DNA of 60,612 bases from Phyllobacterium bourgognense (GTDB lineage: Bacteria; Pseudomonadota; Alphaproteobacteria; Rhizobiales; Rhizobiaceae): NCBI RefSeq assembly GCF_003337575.1, contig NZ_QPJM01000021.1, forward strand, positions 1 through 60,612. The letters are read 5' to 3'. This document shows, piece by piece, positions 26,527-35,661 of the stretch (positions are counted from its first letter, which is position 1; each line of letters begins with the position of its first letter). The notes beneath the pieces are model-generated. The model searched no databases and had not been told where the DNA came from. It saw only the letters and a list, made by a program, of their open reading frames with translations. The position numbers and the translations under genes were made by a program.

Positions 26527-27389
26527 AATTGAAAGCCCGGTAGCTTATATGCCTCGATGGCCGAGCCGCCGAAAATGTGTTCGCGTTGTTGCGCTGTCAA
26601 ATCCGGCAGACATTCACGCAACGCACCGATAACATCATCATAGCCGCCTGCAACCAGACAAACGGGCCAATCCGTGCCGAACATGCAACGGTCGGGACTA
26701 AAGATTTCAAGGACATGGTCGACATAGGGCCTCAGATCGCCAGGCGTCCAATTCTGCCAATCGGCTTCGGTGATCATGCCTGAAAGTTTGCACCAGACAT
26801 GCCGCCGCTCGCTGCGGAAGCCTTGCATGAGTTCGGCCCACTCATCGTACTCGCGGTTTTTGATGTTTGGCTTGGAAATGTGATCGAGAACAAAGCGTAG
26901 CTCGGGAAAAGTTTGTGTCGTCTCGATCGCCGACGGGAGTTGGGGAAGATTGGGAACGAGGTCGTAGACCAGACCGGCATCCTGAACGGCCTGAAGACCC
27001 CTGCGTACATCATCGCGCAAAAGCCAGTTCGGATCGGATTCTGTCTGGATCAAATGCCGTATGCCAACCAGCCACTTTCCGTTCGGACTTTGCTGGAGTT
27101 CCGCAAGCGTATCCGCCACATGCGGATTCGCCAGATCGACCCAGCCGACCACGCCGGCAACAAAATCGGTGTTTGCCGCCGTCTCGATGAAATCCCAGGT
27201 CTCACCGAGATCATTCCAAGTCTGCACAAGAACAGTCCCGCGCACGTCGTTGGCATTCAAAGCCGGGCGCAGATCGCCTGGCTCAAACTTGCGGTTGAGC
27301 GGTTCGAAGGGGCCACTCAACCACCCATAGTCACCACCACTTGCCGGATCCCAGAAGTGGTGATGTGAATCGATAATCGGAGATGCCAT
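26523..27389 (-). CDS. Amidohydrolase, L-fucono-lactonase-like (COG3618)
   Basis: A 288-residue TIM-barrel metal-dependent hydrolase of the COG3618 lactonase type. Metal-binding and family motifs are IIDSHHHFWDP at the N-terminus, FVLDHISKPNIK mid-protein, KLSGMITEADW, and RCMFGTDWPVCLVAGGY. Members hydrolyse sugar lactones such as L-fucono-1,5-lactone or L-rhamnono-lactone. Overlap with the aldose dehydrogenase gene suggests it opens the lactone made by that enzyme. The exact sugar is not determined by sequence. Confidence 0.85.
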   Translation of the reverse strand: MASPIIDSHHHFWDPASGGDYGWLSGPFEPLNRKFEPGDLRPALNANDVRGTVLVQTWNDLGETWDFIETAANTDFVAGVVGWVDLANPHVADTLAELQQSPNGKWLVGIRHLIQTESDPNWLLRDDVRRGLQAVQDAGLVYDLVPNLPQLPSAIETTQTFPELRFVLDHISKPNIKNREYDEWAELMQGFRSERRHVWCKLSGMITEADWQNWTPGDLRPYVDHVLEIFSPDRCMFGTDWPVCLVAGGYDDVIGALRECLPDLTAQQREHIFGGSAIEAYKLPGFQL

Positions 27390-27395
27390 GCTAAA

Positions 27396-28382
27396 TCACC
27401 AGCGCTGATGGACGTAGGGCTTGATGTCCTGCTGATAGATTTCCCGGATCTTATCCATCGTATCAGCGGTTAATGGAGCAAGTTCGACTGCTTCGGCATT
27501 CGAGCGTGCCTGTTCAGGATTGCGGGCACCAGGAATTGCGACGGTGACAGCGTCGAACATCAGTATCCAGCGCAATGCAAATTTGGCCATGGTCGTGTCA
27601 CCGGAAACGAGCGGGCGGACCTTTTCGACCGCGTCGAGACCTTTTTCATAAGGAACACCCGAAAAGGTCTCGCCCACATCGAAAGCTTCGCCATTGCGGT
27701 TAAACTGGCGATGGTCGTTCTCGGCAAATTTCGTATCGCGCTTGAACTTGCCGGAAAGCAGCCCGCTGGCTAGCGGCACGCGGGCGATGATCGCCGTCTT
27801 CTTCTCCTCGGCAAGCTCGAAGAACCGCTCGGCCGGTCGCTGGCGGAATGCATTGAAGATGATCTGCACGCTGATGATGCCGGGATATTCGAGGGCCTTG
27901 AGGGCTTCTTCGACGCGCTCGACACTGACGCCGTAGTTCATGATCTTGCCCTGCTCGACCAGCTTGTCGAGTCTCTCGAAAACCTCCGGATGATAGTAAA
28001 GGTCTGTTGGCGGGCAATGAAGCTGCACCAGATCGAGCGTGTCGGTTTGAAGGTTCTTCAAGCTGCGCTCAATATAGCTCGAAAGGTTTTCGGCGCTGTA
28101 ACCGGCAACTGTCTGTTCTGGCAGGCGCCGGCCTGCCTTGGTGGCGATGAATGGTCTCTCGCCGCCGCGCTCCTTGACGACTTTAGCGATCAGCTGCTCG
28201 GAGTGACCATCACCATAGACGTCGGCGGTATCGATGAAATTGACACCGCTGTCGAGCGCCGAATGAAGCGCTGCCAGCGCCTCCTCATCATTCACCTCAC
28301 CCCAGGCAGCGCCGATAGCCCACGCACCAAAACCGATTTCACTAACCTTGCGGCCAGTGCGTCCAAAGTCTCTCATTCGCAT
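27396..28382 (-). CDS. Aldo/keto reductase
   Basis: A 328-residue aldo/keto reductase. The tetrad is Asp and Tyr in NFIDTADVYGDG, Lys in FIATKAGR and His in LVQLHCPP; the nucleotide-binding end is IPGARNPEQARSNAEAV. The start at 28382 follows AGGGAG and gives MRMRDFGRTGRKVSEIGFG. First gene of the operon with the lactonase-like and aldose-dehydrogenase-like genes, with an operator-like palindrome 86 bases upstream. It probably acts on the same sugar or on an aldehyde product such as lactaldehyde. Confidence 0.85.
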   Translation of the reverse strand: MRMRDFGRTGRKVSEIGFGAWAIGAAWGEVNDEEALAALHSALDSGVNFIDTADVYGDGHSEQLIAKVVKERGGERPFIATKAGRRLPEQTVAGYSAENLSSYIERSLKNLQTDTLDLVQLHCPPTDLYYHPEVFERLDKLVEQGKIMNYGVSVERVEEALKALEYPGIISVQIIFNAFRQRPAERFFELAEEKKTAIIARVPLASGLLSGKFKRDTKFAENDHRQFNRNGEAFDVGETFSGVPYEKGLDAVEKVRPLVSGDTTMAKFALRWILMFDAVTVAIPGARNPEQARSNAEAVELAPLTADTMDKIREIYQQDIKPYVHQRW

Positions 28383-28467
28383 GTTTGATCTCCCTGTCGG
28401 CGCCATGTCCCTATCAGAACCTGCGGCGCATCAAAAAACGCAGTCTTCCATCTTTATCCAACATTTA

Positions 28468-28480
28468 GTTGTACGACAAC
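28468..28480. promoter_or_regulatory. FadR-type operator candidate (site 1)
   Basis: GTTGTACGACAAC, arms GTTGT and ACAAC around three bases, 86 bases before the aldo/keto reductase start. The GT-N3-AC core is typical of FadR-subfamily GntR regulators. Confidence 0.6.
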
Positions 28481-28503
28481 CCTGTAAGACGACGTTAACG
28501 TCT

Positions 28504-30087
28504 TTATCTGCCGTCGCGGATTATGTCCGCAGCTTTTTCTCCTATCATGACGGTGGCGGCATTGGTGTTCGAGGAGATCAACCGCGGCATGATCGAACTG
28601 TCGCAGACACGCAGCCCTTCGATGCCGCGAACGCGAAGTTGCGGATCGACCACTGCGCCCTCCCCGGTTCCCATGCGGCATGTACCGACAGGGTGGTAAG
28701 CCGAGCGCGCATATTGCCGGGCGAAGAGGGCTGCACTTTCTCGCGACGTTACTGCATCACCAGGGAGATGCTCGCGGCGAATGAATGGCCGGAATGCAGG
28801 CTGCGCGAGAATCTCGCGGCTCAGCATGATGCCATCGATGGCGCGTTCCAGATCATAGGGGTCCGAAAAGGCATTCGGGTCGATGATCGGGGCATCGCGT
28901 GGATTTGAGGAGCGCAGCGTCACGGAACCACGCGAACGCGGCCGGACGTGATAGGAGTTCAACGTACAGCCATTACCACCAGGCACCGAACCGATGCCTT
29001 CCTCGACCCCGGCCCCGGGGAGAAAATGGAACTGTATATCCGGCGTCTTCTCGCTTTTGTCACCCCACCAGAACGCGCCGCCTTCGACGATGTTGGATGC
29101 GATCGGTCCTTTGCCGAACAGCGTGTATTCGAGACCGGCCATGAATTGCCAACGACGCTTCTTGTAGCGGTCAATGCCATAGGGACCCGACAGTTCCGCC
29201 AGCACATCGACATCCATGTGGTCCTGAAGATTTTGCCCGACGCCCGGTAGATCAATAATGACTTTCACGCCGGTGGCTTTGAGATGCGTCGCATCTCCAA
29301 TTCCCGAAAGCATCAGCAGTTTTGGCGAGCCAATTGCGCCCGCCGCCACAATCACTTCCCGTTCAGCGCGCAGGATTGACGAATTGCCGTTCTCGGTGAT
29401 TTCGACGCCCGTTGCGCGTCCGTTGTCAATGACAATGCGATTGACGAAAATGCCTGTTCGAACGATGAGGTTTTTGCGGTCGAGCACCGGTTTGAGGTAG
29501 CCTACGGCAGTGCTGCTGCGCTTGCCCCTTTTCGTTGTGGTTTGATAGAACCCGGTTCCCTCCTGATGGGCGGCGTTGAAATCGGCGGTGAAGGGCATCC
29601 CCGCCTGTTGTGCAGCCTGCACAAATATTCGCGTCAGCGGGTGTGGATTGCAAAAGCTGACGCCGAGCGGCCCCTCATTGCCGTGGTAATCGCCGACGAA
29701 GGTGTCATTGCCTTCAGACTTCTTGAAGTATGGAAGGACGTCCTTGAATGACCAGCCGGCACACCCCTCTTCCAAAGCCCAGGTGTCATAATCTTCCGGG
29801 CATCCGCGCGTGAAGACCTGGGCATTGATGGAACTGCCGCCGCCCAAGACGCGGGCTTGCGGATAGACCATGGTGCGGCCGTCAATCTCGCTTCCTGCGG
29901 CGGTTTCGTAGCCCCAGATCAATGGTCCCGCGGTCATCTTGAAAAACCCGACCGGCAGATGGATGTAGAAATTCGTATCGCGCGGACCGGCCTCGAGCAG
30001 CGTGACGGATACGCTCGGATCCTCTGACAATCGCGCGGCCAGAACACAGCCAGCGGAGCCACCGCCAACGATGATATAATCAGACAT
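28504..30087 (-). CDS. GMC-family oxidoreductase (choline dehydrogenase-like)
   Basis: A 527-residue FAD-dependent GMC oxidoreductase oxidising an alcohol or sugar hydroxyl. The FAD-binding motif is IIVGGGSAGCVLAARL at the N-terminus. GMC signature regions follow (VLGGGSSINAQVFTRG), and the C-terminal catalytic His is in YHPVGTCRMG with the second residue in SSNTNAATVMIGEKAADII. It is most like the choline-dehydrogenase/alcohol-dehydrogenase subgroup, but the substrate cannot be named. It is divergent from the sugar ABC transporter operon, with a shared operator candidate between them, so it is probably part of the same pathway. Confidence 0.9.
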   Translation of the reverse strand: MSDYIIVGGGSAGCVLAARLSEDPSVSVTLLEAGPRDTNFYIHLPVGFFKMTAGPLIWGYETAAGSEIDGRTMVYPQARVLGGGSSINAQVFTRGCPEDYDTWALEEGCAGWSFKDVLPYFKKSEGNDTFVGDYHGNEGPLGVSFCNPHPLTRIFVQAAQQAGMPFTADFNAAHQEGTGFYQTTTKRGKRSSTAVGYLKPVLDRKNLIVRTGIFVNRIVIDNGRATGVEITENGNSSILRAEREVIVAAGAIGSPKLLMLSGIGDATHLKATGVKVIIDLPGVGQNLQDHMDVDVLAELSGPYGIDRYKKRRWQFMAGLEYTLFGKGPIASNIVEGGAFWWGDKSEKTPDIQFHFLPGAGVEEGIGSVPGGNGCTLNSYHVRPRSRGSVTLRSSNPRDAPIIDPNAFSDPYDLERAIDGIMLSREILAQPAFRPFIRREHLPGDAVTSRESAALFARQYARSAYHPVGTCRMGTGEGAVVDPQLRVRGIEGLRVCDSSIMPRLISSNTNAATVMIGEKAADIIRDGR

Positions 30088-30210
30088 TCATATCCTCCCG
30101 TGCCGGACGTAAGCTTTGGAATTGGCAGAGCACCGGCATCCTTCAGATGCGTACAATCTCAAGTCTCTTGTGAAGCGTCAAGAGAAAGGGTATGGTTATC
30201 GTGTTGGGGG

Positions 30211-30223
30211 GTTGTCGTACAAT
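30211..30223. promoter_or_regulatory. FadR-type operator candidate (site 2)
   Basis: GTTGTCGTACAAT, one base off the perfect palindrome, between the divergent GMC oxidoreductase and sugar ABC transporter genes (124 and 91 bases from their starts). Confidence 0.6.
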
Positions 30224-30313
30224 TAGGAGGTTGGCGGCATCCGCTTCACTTGCATTTTCATGCTTCGAGGAGAGGCTTTCACAGATCTGATTTCCACCCG
30301 GGAGGATAGAGGA

Positions 30314-31396
30314 ATGAGTCACAGGGCAAGTATTGCACAATTCGGCCAGATAAACCGCCGGACGTTGATGATGGGCGCCGGTGCCGGCTTGGCAGTGGCG
30401 GCAATGCCGAAACGGCTGTGGGCGCAGGGAGCGCCGACGCTGGTTACCTCGATCCGCTCGCTTTCGAACCCGTACCACGCCGTGTGGAAGACAGGCGCAG
30501 AGGCCTATGCGGCCTCGGTCGGTCTGGAGCACGTTACGCTCGTGTCCGAGGGCAACAGCGAAAAAGGGATCGCCGACATCAAGGCGATGCTCGCCAAGAC
30601 CGGCGGCAACATGGTGCTGAATTCCGATCCGAACGATACGCCGGATGCGCGCCCCATCGTTGAAGCCTGCAAGAGTGCCGGTGCCTCCGTGGTGACCCAG
30701 TGGAACAAGCCCGCCGATCTGCATCCGCGCGACTTCAATCCGAATTACGTATCGCACATTGAGTTCGATGGTATCGCCAGCGGCAAGCAGATTGCCGAGA
30801 TCCTCTTCAAGACAATCGGCGGTTCGGGCGGCATCATCGCACTCGGCGGGCTGATTTCGACCACGGCGGCCATTGAACGCAAAAAGGGTCTCGACGAGGC
30901 TCTTGCCGCGAACCCGAACATCAAGCTTCTGGATTTCCAGGTTGCAAACTGGAAGTCCACCGAAGCGTTCGACCTGACCAGCAATCTTCTCACGCGGTTC
31001 GGTGATGACATCAAGGGCGTATGGGCAGCCAACGACGACATGGGTACGGGCGCTCTCGAAGCGCTTCGCGCCGAAGGTCTTGCCGGCAAGGTCCCAATCG
31101 TCGGCATCGATGGCATCAAGACCGCCGTGGACGCCGTGCGTACGGGAGAATTTGCCTGCACGATCACGTCTGATCCGTTCTGGCAGGGCGGCATGGGCCT
31201 ATCCATCGGCTACAATGCCCACACGAAGAAATTCGATCCCGCGACCCAGCCACCGGAGCACCGCGAGTTCTACGGCAAAGTGGTTTCGATCACGAAGGAC
31301 AATGTCGAGGAATATTATAAGAACAATATCGACTCCAAGCCAACCATGGACTGGAACGATCTCTGGGGTCGGGTGACCGGCGCAATTCGCGCCTGA
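30314..31396 (+). CDS. Sugar ABC transporter substrate-binding protein (RbsB-like)
   Basis: A 360-residue periplasmic sugar-binding protein of the ribose/xylose type. A twin-arginine signal is seen (INRRTLMMGAGAGLAVAAMP, cleavage near WAQ-GAP), followed by type I binding-protein features: TSIRSLSNPYHAVWKTGAEA, GVWAANDDMGTGALEAL and VPIVGIDGIKTAVDAV. Export by Tat is less common for this family. The ATG at 30314 follows two purine-rich ribosome binding sequences. First gene of the transporter operon, and followed by a strong hairpin. Confidence 0.92.
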   Translation: MSHRASIAQFGQINRRTLMMGAGAGLAVAAMPKRLWAQGAPTLVTSIRSLSNPYHAVWKTGAEAYAASVGLEHVTLVSEGNSEKGIADIKAMLAKTGGNMVLNSDPNDTPDARPIVEACKSAGASVVTQWNKPADLHPRDFNPNYVSHIEFDGIASGKQIAEILFKTIGGSGGIIALGGLISTTAAIERKKGLDEALAANPNIKLLDFQVANWKSTEAFDLTSNLLTRFGDDIKGVWAANDDMGTGALEALRAEGLAGKVPIVGIDGIKTAVDAVRTGEFACTITSDPFWQGGMGLSIGYNAHTKKFDPATQPPEHREFYGKVVSITKDNVEEYYKNNIDSKPTMDWNDLWGRVTGAIRA

Positions 31397-31401
31397 AAAC
31401 C

Positions 31402-31434
31402 AATAAAGGACGCGGCCCGGCCGCGTCCTTTATT
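31402..31434 (+). terminator. Perfect 14-bp hairpin after the sugar-binding protein
   Basis: AATAAAGGACGCGG and its exact inverted repeat surround a five-base loop, six bases after the stop codon. Placed between the binding-protein and permease genes, it probably works as a partial terminator or RNA stabiliser giving excess binding protein. Confidence 0.8.
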
Positions 31435-31490
31435 GCGAGTCGTGGCGTTGGTTACTGTTCTTTCCCATCTTTCATGCGGGATGTAGTCTG

Positions 31491-32522
31491 TTGACAATCA
31501 ATTCTGAAACCATGAAGTCCATTTCGAATACGGAGCCGAAGACGGCGATGCAATCGTTCTGGAGCCGAGCGGGCAAGGCGAGACGTTGGCGTGCCTTCGC
31601 GCCATTGGCGGTTCTGATCGTCCTTTGTATCCTTATCGCGATAGCCAACCCGAACTTCATCGAGCCGCGCAATCTCATACGCGTTGCAAATTCGGCTGCG
31701 GTGCCTTTGACGCTTGCCATGGGCATGACCTTTATCATCCTGCTCGGCAGTATCGACCTTTCCGTTGAAGGTGCCGTGTCGGTCGCGGCAATGGTGCTGG
31801 TTCTGCTTGCCACAAACGACAGCAATACCAACAACTACGGCTGGTTTGCCGTGATCGCAGCCATAGCAGCGAGCACGGTGATGGGTCTGGCGAGCGGATT
31901 TCTGCAAACCACTCTGCGGATACCATCGTTCATGGCGACGCTCGGCGTATGGTTCATCGGCCTCGGCTTTTCAGTCTACATGCTTGGCGGTTCGGCCGTG
32001 CGCTTGATGGACGAGAATATCCGCGCCCTGGCGTTGTCACGCTTCCTCGGCTTTCCACTGGCAGTCTGGATTGCGATCGCTGCATTCGCCGTGGCAATCG
32101 TCATCCAATATCACACACGCATTGGCCGTCACATCATGGCGATCGGCGGCGGTGAAGACGTTGCGGAACTCTCCGGCATCAATCTGCGCCGCGTGCGCAT
32201 CATGGCTTTCGGTCTCGCCGGTTTCTTCTTCGGTGTGGCCGGTGTACTCGCCGCGGCACAGCTCGGTCAGTCCAATGCGGTGATTGCCGATGGCCGGCTA
32301 TTTGCAGCGGTGACCGCCGTCGTCGTTGGCGGCACCGCACTGACAGGAGGCGAAGGTGGCGTTCTCAATACGCTGGTCGGCGTTCTGATCGTGACGGTGC
32401 TTGCCAACGGCATGATCCTCCTTGGCATCTCTCCTTATATTCAGCAGACGGTGCAAGGCCTGATGATTATCGCCGCCGTTGCGCTGTCGCTGGATCGCTT
32501 CAACCTCAAGATCGTGAAGTGA
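31491..32522 (+). CDS. Sugar ABC transporter permease 1 (RbsC-like)
   Basis: A membrane permease of the ribose-type family, 343 residues from a TTG at 31491 or 336 from the ATG at 31512. Neither start has a strong ribosome binding site. Eight to ten hydrophobic segments and the family motifs GMTFIILLGSIDLSVEGAV and AIGGGEDVAELSGINLRRVR, the loop that contacts the ATPase, are visible. It pairs with the second permease at 34044, so the transporter core may be a heterodimer. Confidence 0.9.
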   Translation: MTINSETMKSISNTEPKTAMQSFWSRAGKARRWRAFAPLAVLIVLCILIAIANPNFIEPRNLIRVANSAAVPLTLAMGMTFIILLGSIDLSVEGAVSVAAMVLVLLATNDSNTNNYGWFAVIAAIAASTVMGLASGFLQTTLRIPSFMATLGVWFIGLGFSVYMLGGSAVRLMDENIRALALSRFLGFPLAVWIAIAAFAVAIVIQYHTRIGRHIMAIGGGEDVAELSGINLRRVRIMAFGLAGFFFGVAGVLAAAQLGQSNAVIADGRLFAAVTAVVVGGTALTGGEGGVLNTLVGVLIVTVLANGMILLGISPYIQQTVQGLMIIAAVALSLDRFNLKIVK

Positions 32523-32526
32523 CGCC

Positions 32527-34029
32527 ATGTTTGCAGCAAACGGAATCAGCAAGTCTTTTGTCGGCACACACGCACTGAAAAACGTCGATATCGAAATCCG
32601 GCCCAATGAAGTGGTCGGGCTTATCGGCGAAAACGGTGCCGGAAAATCAACACTGATGCGCATTCTTGCTGGCACGCATCGTCCGGATTCGGGAACGCTT
32701 ACGCTCGACGGCCAGCCACTTCGCATGCGCAATGCGCGCGACGCCGCCGGCCATGGCATCGGCATGGTATTTCAGGAGCAGTCACTGCTTTTGAACATGA
32801 CGGTCGCCGAGAACATCTATCTCGGGCAGGAGCACCAATTCACCCGCTTTGGTATCGTCAACTGGCGGGCAATGAACGATGCCTCGCGCCGCCAGCTTGC
32901 AAAGATCGGCGTCGACATCGACGTGACTGCCCGTGCCTCTGGACTGACTTTTGCCGCACGCCAGATGGTGGAACTTGCCAAAGCCCTGACCCTTGAGGAA
33001 AGCGTCGACCGGCCCCTGGTCATCCTGCTGGATGAGCCAACCTCCGTCCTGAGCGCTTCCGACATCGACGTGCTGTTTGCGCGGGTGAAATCGCTTAAAT
33101 CGCGCGCAAGTTTCGTGTTCGTCTCACATCGTCTCGAGGAAGTGCTGCGGATATCCGACCGTGTATATACGATGAAAGACGGCGCCGTCGTGGCCGAGCA
33201 TCGCTCTGAGGATGTGACAGCCCCTGCCCTGCACGAGATCATGGTCGGCCGAGGGTTGCAGACCGAATACTACAAGGAAAGCAAGCAGGACGTCCCGCGC
33301 AGCGAAGTTATCGTAGAGGCATCCAAGCTCGGTGTCGCCGGTGCGTTCCATGATGTCAGCTTCAAGATACATGCAGGAGAAATCATCGGTATCGCCGGGG
33401 TCGTCGGTTCGGGACGCGAGGAAATCACGCGCACGATCGGCGGTTTCCTGCCTCAAACCGAAGGCAAGTTGACGATAAAGGGCGAAGCCGTCCGCTTTAC
33501 CTCGCCGGAACAGGCCGTGCGCAAGAGCATCGGCTATATTCCGCGCGAGCGGCGCGTCGAGGGGCTGGTGATGTTTCTCTCGGTTGCGGAGAACATCACG
33601 CTTGCCGACCTTTCCTGCGTCATGCGCGGCGGAGCGATCAATTACAAGGAAGAGAGAAAACTCGCAGTTGACTGGATCAACAAACTGCGCATCAAGACGC
33701 CCGGACCGGATGCGGCTTGCCGCAAACTCAGCGGCGGCAATCAGCAGAAGGTGGTTCTCGCCCGCTGGATGACAGCGGGTTCGCGCGTATTGATCCTCGA
33801 TCATCCGACGCGTGGTCTCGATGTCGGCGCCAAGGAGGAAGTCTACGATCTCGTCAGGGATCTCTCGGCGCAGGGTATCGCGATCCTGCTCATCTCCGAC
33901 ACGCTCGACGAGACGATCGGTCTTTCACACAGGGTATTCGTCATGCGTGACGGTGAAGTCACCGCAGAGTTCGACGCCAGTCGCGGAAAGAAACCGGATC
34001 AGGTCGAACTACTGCGCGAGATGGTTTGA
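32527..34029 (+). CDS. Sugar ABC transporter ATPase (RbsA-like, two domains)
   Basis: A 500-residue ATPase with two fused nucleotide-binding domains. The first has Walker A GENGAGKST at 34-42, a degenerate signature (LTFAARQMVELAKAL) and Walker B VILLDEPTSVLS. The second has the degenerate Walker A GVVGSGREE, signature LSGGNQQKVVLARWM and Walker B VLILDHPTRGLDVG (His in place of Glu-like residue). These asymmetries are normal for RbsA/XylG/MglA proteins. It starts four bases after the first permease gene. Confidence 0.93.
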   Translation: MFAANGISKSFVGTHALKNVDIEIRPNEVVGLIGENGAGKSTLMRILAGTHRPDSGTLTLDGQPLRMRNARDAAGHGIGMVFQEQSLLLNMTVAENIYLGQEHQFTRFGIVNWRAMNDASRRQLAKIGVDIDVTARASGLTFAARQMVELAKALTLEESVDRPLVILLDEPTSVLSASDIDVLFARVKSLKSRASFVFVSHRLEEVLRISDRVYTMKDGAVVAEHRSEDVTAPALHEIMVGRGLQTEYYKESKQDVPRSEVIVEASKLGVAGAFHDVSFKIHAGEIIGIAGVVGSGREEITRTIGGFLPQTEGKLTIKGEAVRFTSPEQAVRKSIGYIPRERRVEGLVMFLSVAENITLADLSCVMRGGAINYKEERKLAVDWINKLRIKTPGPDAACRKLSGGNQQKVVLARWMTAGSRVLILDHPTRGLDVGAKEEVYDLVRDLSAQGIAILLISDTLDETIGLSHRVFVMRDGEVTAEFDASRGKKPDQVELLREMV

Positions 34030-34043
34030 GAAGGGGAGCGACC

Positions 34044-35012
34044 ATGAAGAACTCTTTCGATTTCAGAACCATGCTCGCCAATGCCTGGGTCCAGGGTGCT
34101 ATCCCTCCAGCGCTGCTCGTCGTGCTCGTCATCATCGTCGAAATAGGTTCCCCCGGTTTTTTAACCGGTGAAACCCTGGCGCTGCTCTTGTCCAACACAG
34201 CGGTGCTATTCATTCTGGCGACCGGTGTCACCTTCGTCATTCTTATCGGCGGCATCGATCTTTCCATTCAGGCCGTCGCCTCGCTTGCCAGTGTCATTCT
34301 CGCCCAGTTGCTGCCGTCGATGGGGCTGCTCGCCTTTCCCGTGGCGATTGCGGCGGGTCTGGTCTTTGGTATTCTCAGCGGCGTTGTCCATGTCTGGCTG
34401 CGCGTGCCGTCATTTGTGGCAACGCTTGCGACTGGCGGCGTGGTTGCGGGCATGGCGTTGTGGCTGGCAAACGGCCGGGCGATCACCATCGAGGAAGGCG
34501 GGCGGGCAAGCACCTCCTGGATCAATGCGACGATTGCCGGAACACCCGTTGTTGTCCTGATCGCTATCGGCGTCGGGCTCGCGAGCTATCTCGGCTTGCG
34601 CTATAGCCGCTTCGGGCGGCAGAGCCTGGCTGTGGGTGCTGGCGAACCGGCGGCCTATGCGGCAGGTATCAATGTGGATCGCACCAAGATCATTGCCTTC
34701 GCCCTTTCTGGCACCCTCGCCGCCATCGCCGGCGTGATCCTCGCGGCGCGCCTTTCAAGCGGTTCGCCGAGCCTTGCCAACCAGCTTCTGCTTCCGGCCA
34801 TTGCTGCGGTTATCGTCGGCGGTACAGCAATCACAGGCGGTCTCGGAGGCGTTGGCCGCACCGCCGTCGGCGCACTGATCATCTCGATCGTTCGCATCGG
34901 CATGACGTTCGTCGGTGTAAATATTTTCGCGGAGAACGTTGTTTTTGGCGCCGTGCTGATCGCAGCCGTGGCCATCACCATCGACCGCAGCAAGATCGCG
35001 ATCATCAAATGA
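34044..35012 (+). CDS. Sugar ABC transporter permease 2 (RbsC-like)
   Basis: A 322-residue RbsC-type permease with motifs GVTFVILIGGIDLSIQAVAS and AVGAGEPAAYAAGINVDRTK. The ATG at 34044 follows AAGGGGAG. Its sequence is clearly different from permease 1. Last gene of the operon; the VOC gene beyond it is convergent. Confidence 0.9.
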   Translation: MKNSFDFRTMLANAWVQGAIPPALLVVLVIIVEIGSPGFLTGETLALLLSNTAVLFILATGVTFVILIGGIDLSIQAVASLASVILAQLLPSMGLLAFPVAIAAGLVFGILSGVVHVWLRVPSFVATLATGGVVAGMALWLANGRAITIEEGGRASTSWINATIAGTPVVVLIAIGVGLASYLGLRYSRFGRQSLAVGAGEPAAYAAGINVDRTKIIAFALSGTLAAIAGVILAARLSSGSPSLANQLLLPAIAAVIVGGTAITGGLGGVGRTAVGALIISIVRIGMTFVGVNIFAENVVFGAVLIAAVAITIDRSKIAIIK

Positions 35013-35086
35013 GCAGAATCGGGATTAGTCACATGACTTGCCGGAGCCGCGCCGCAAGGACGTGCAGGCGGCCCCTCAGGCAGAAC

Positions 35087-35503
35087 CTATTTCATCGTAT
35101 CAAGGCCAATCAATTCGATCTTATAGCCATCGGGATCTTCAATGAAGGCGATGTGCGTGGTGCCGTGCTTCATCGGCCCCGGCTTGCGGGGAATGCTGGC
35201 CCCGTTACGTTCAAGCTCCGAGCAAACCGCGTAAATGTCGTTAACACCAAGGGCGAGGTGACCGAAGCCGCTCCCGATCTCGTAGGGAGCCGCCTGATCC
35301 CAGTTATGGGTAAGCTCCACAACCGTGTTGTTCTCCTCCGGACCATATCCGACAAATGCCAGCGTGAACTTGCCGTCGGGATACTCGTCGCGACGCAACA
35401 GTTTCATGCCAAGCAACTCGGTGTAGAATTCGATCGACTTCTCCAAGTCGAAAACCCGGATCATGGTGTGCATCATTCGAAAGCGTGTGTTGGGATCACT
35501 CAT
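35087..35503 (-). CDS. VOC-family protein, glyoxalase I-like
   Basis: A 138-residue two-repeat VOC (vicinal oxygen chelate) metalloenzyme resembling lactoylglutathione lyase. The four metal-ligand positions are recognisable: His in MMHTMIRV, Glu in NTVVELTHNW, His in GFGHLALGV and Glu in GYKIELIG. Glyoxalase I turns the methylglyoxal-glutathione adduct into S-lactoylglutathione, which would link to lactate metabolism nearby. Other VOC activities are possible. It is divergent from the FAD-linked oxidase, with an operator candidate between. Confidence 0.8.
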   Translation of the reverse strand: MSDPNTRFRMMHTMIRVFDLEKSIEFYTELLGMKLLRRDEYPDGKFTLAFVGYGPEENNTVVELTHNWDQAAPYEIGSGFGHLALGVNDIYAVCSELERNGASIPRKPGPMKHGTTHIAFIEDPDGYKIELIGLDTMK

Positions 35504-35597
35504 GGTGTTCTTCCTCCTGCAGATGATCGCTTTAGGTTGATTTTCAATAACAATTGGCAAAAGGCAAGGCCGCCGCCGCTTGAAATTCCAAATCACA

Positions 35598-35610
35598 GTT
35601 GTATGATAAC
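35598..35610. promoter_or_regulatory. FadR-type operator candidate (site 3)
   Basis: GTTGTATGATAAC, one base different from the GTTGT-N3-ACAAC palindrome, between the divergent VOC and FAD-oxidase genes. It is the weakest of the four sites. Confidence 0.45.
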
Positions 35611-35661
35611 ATGGCAACAGGGATAGTTGTCCAGTTGTTTCGCTGTCGCGGAGAATCTGAA

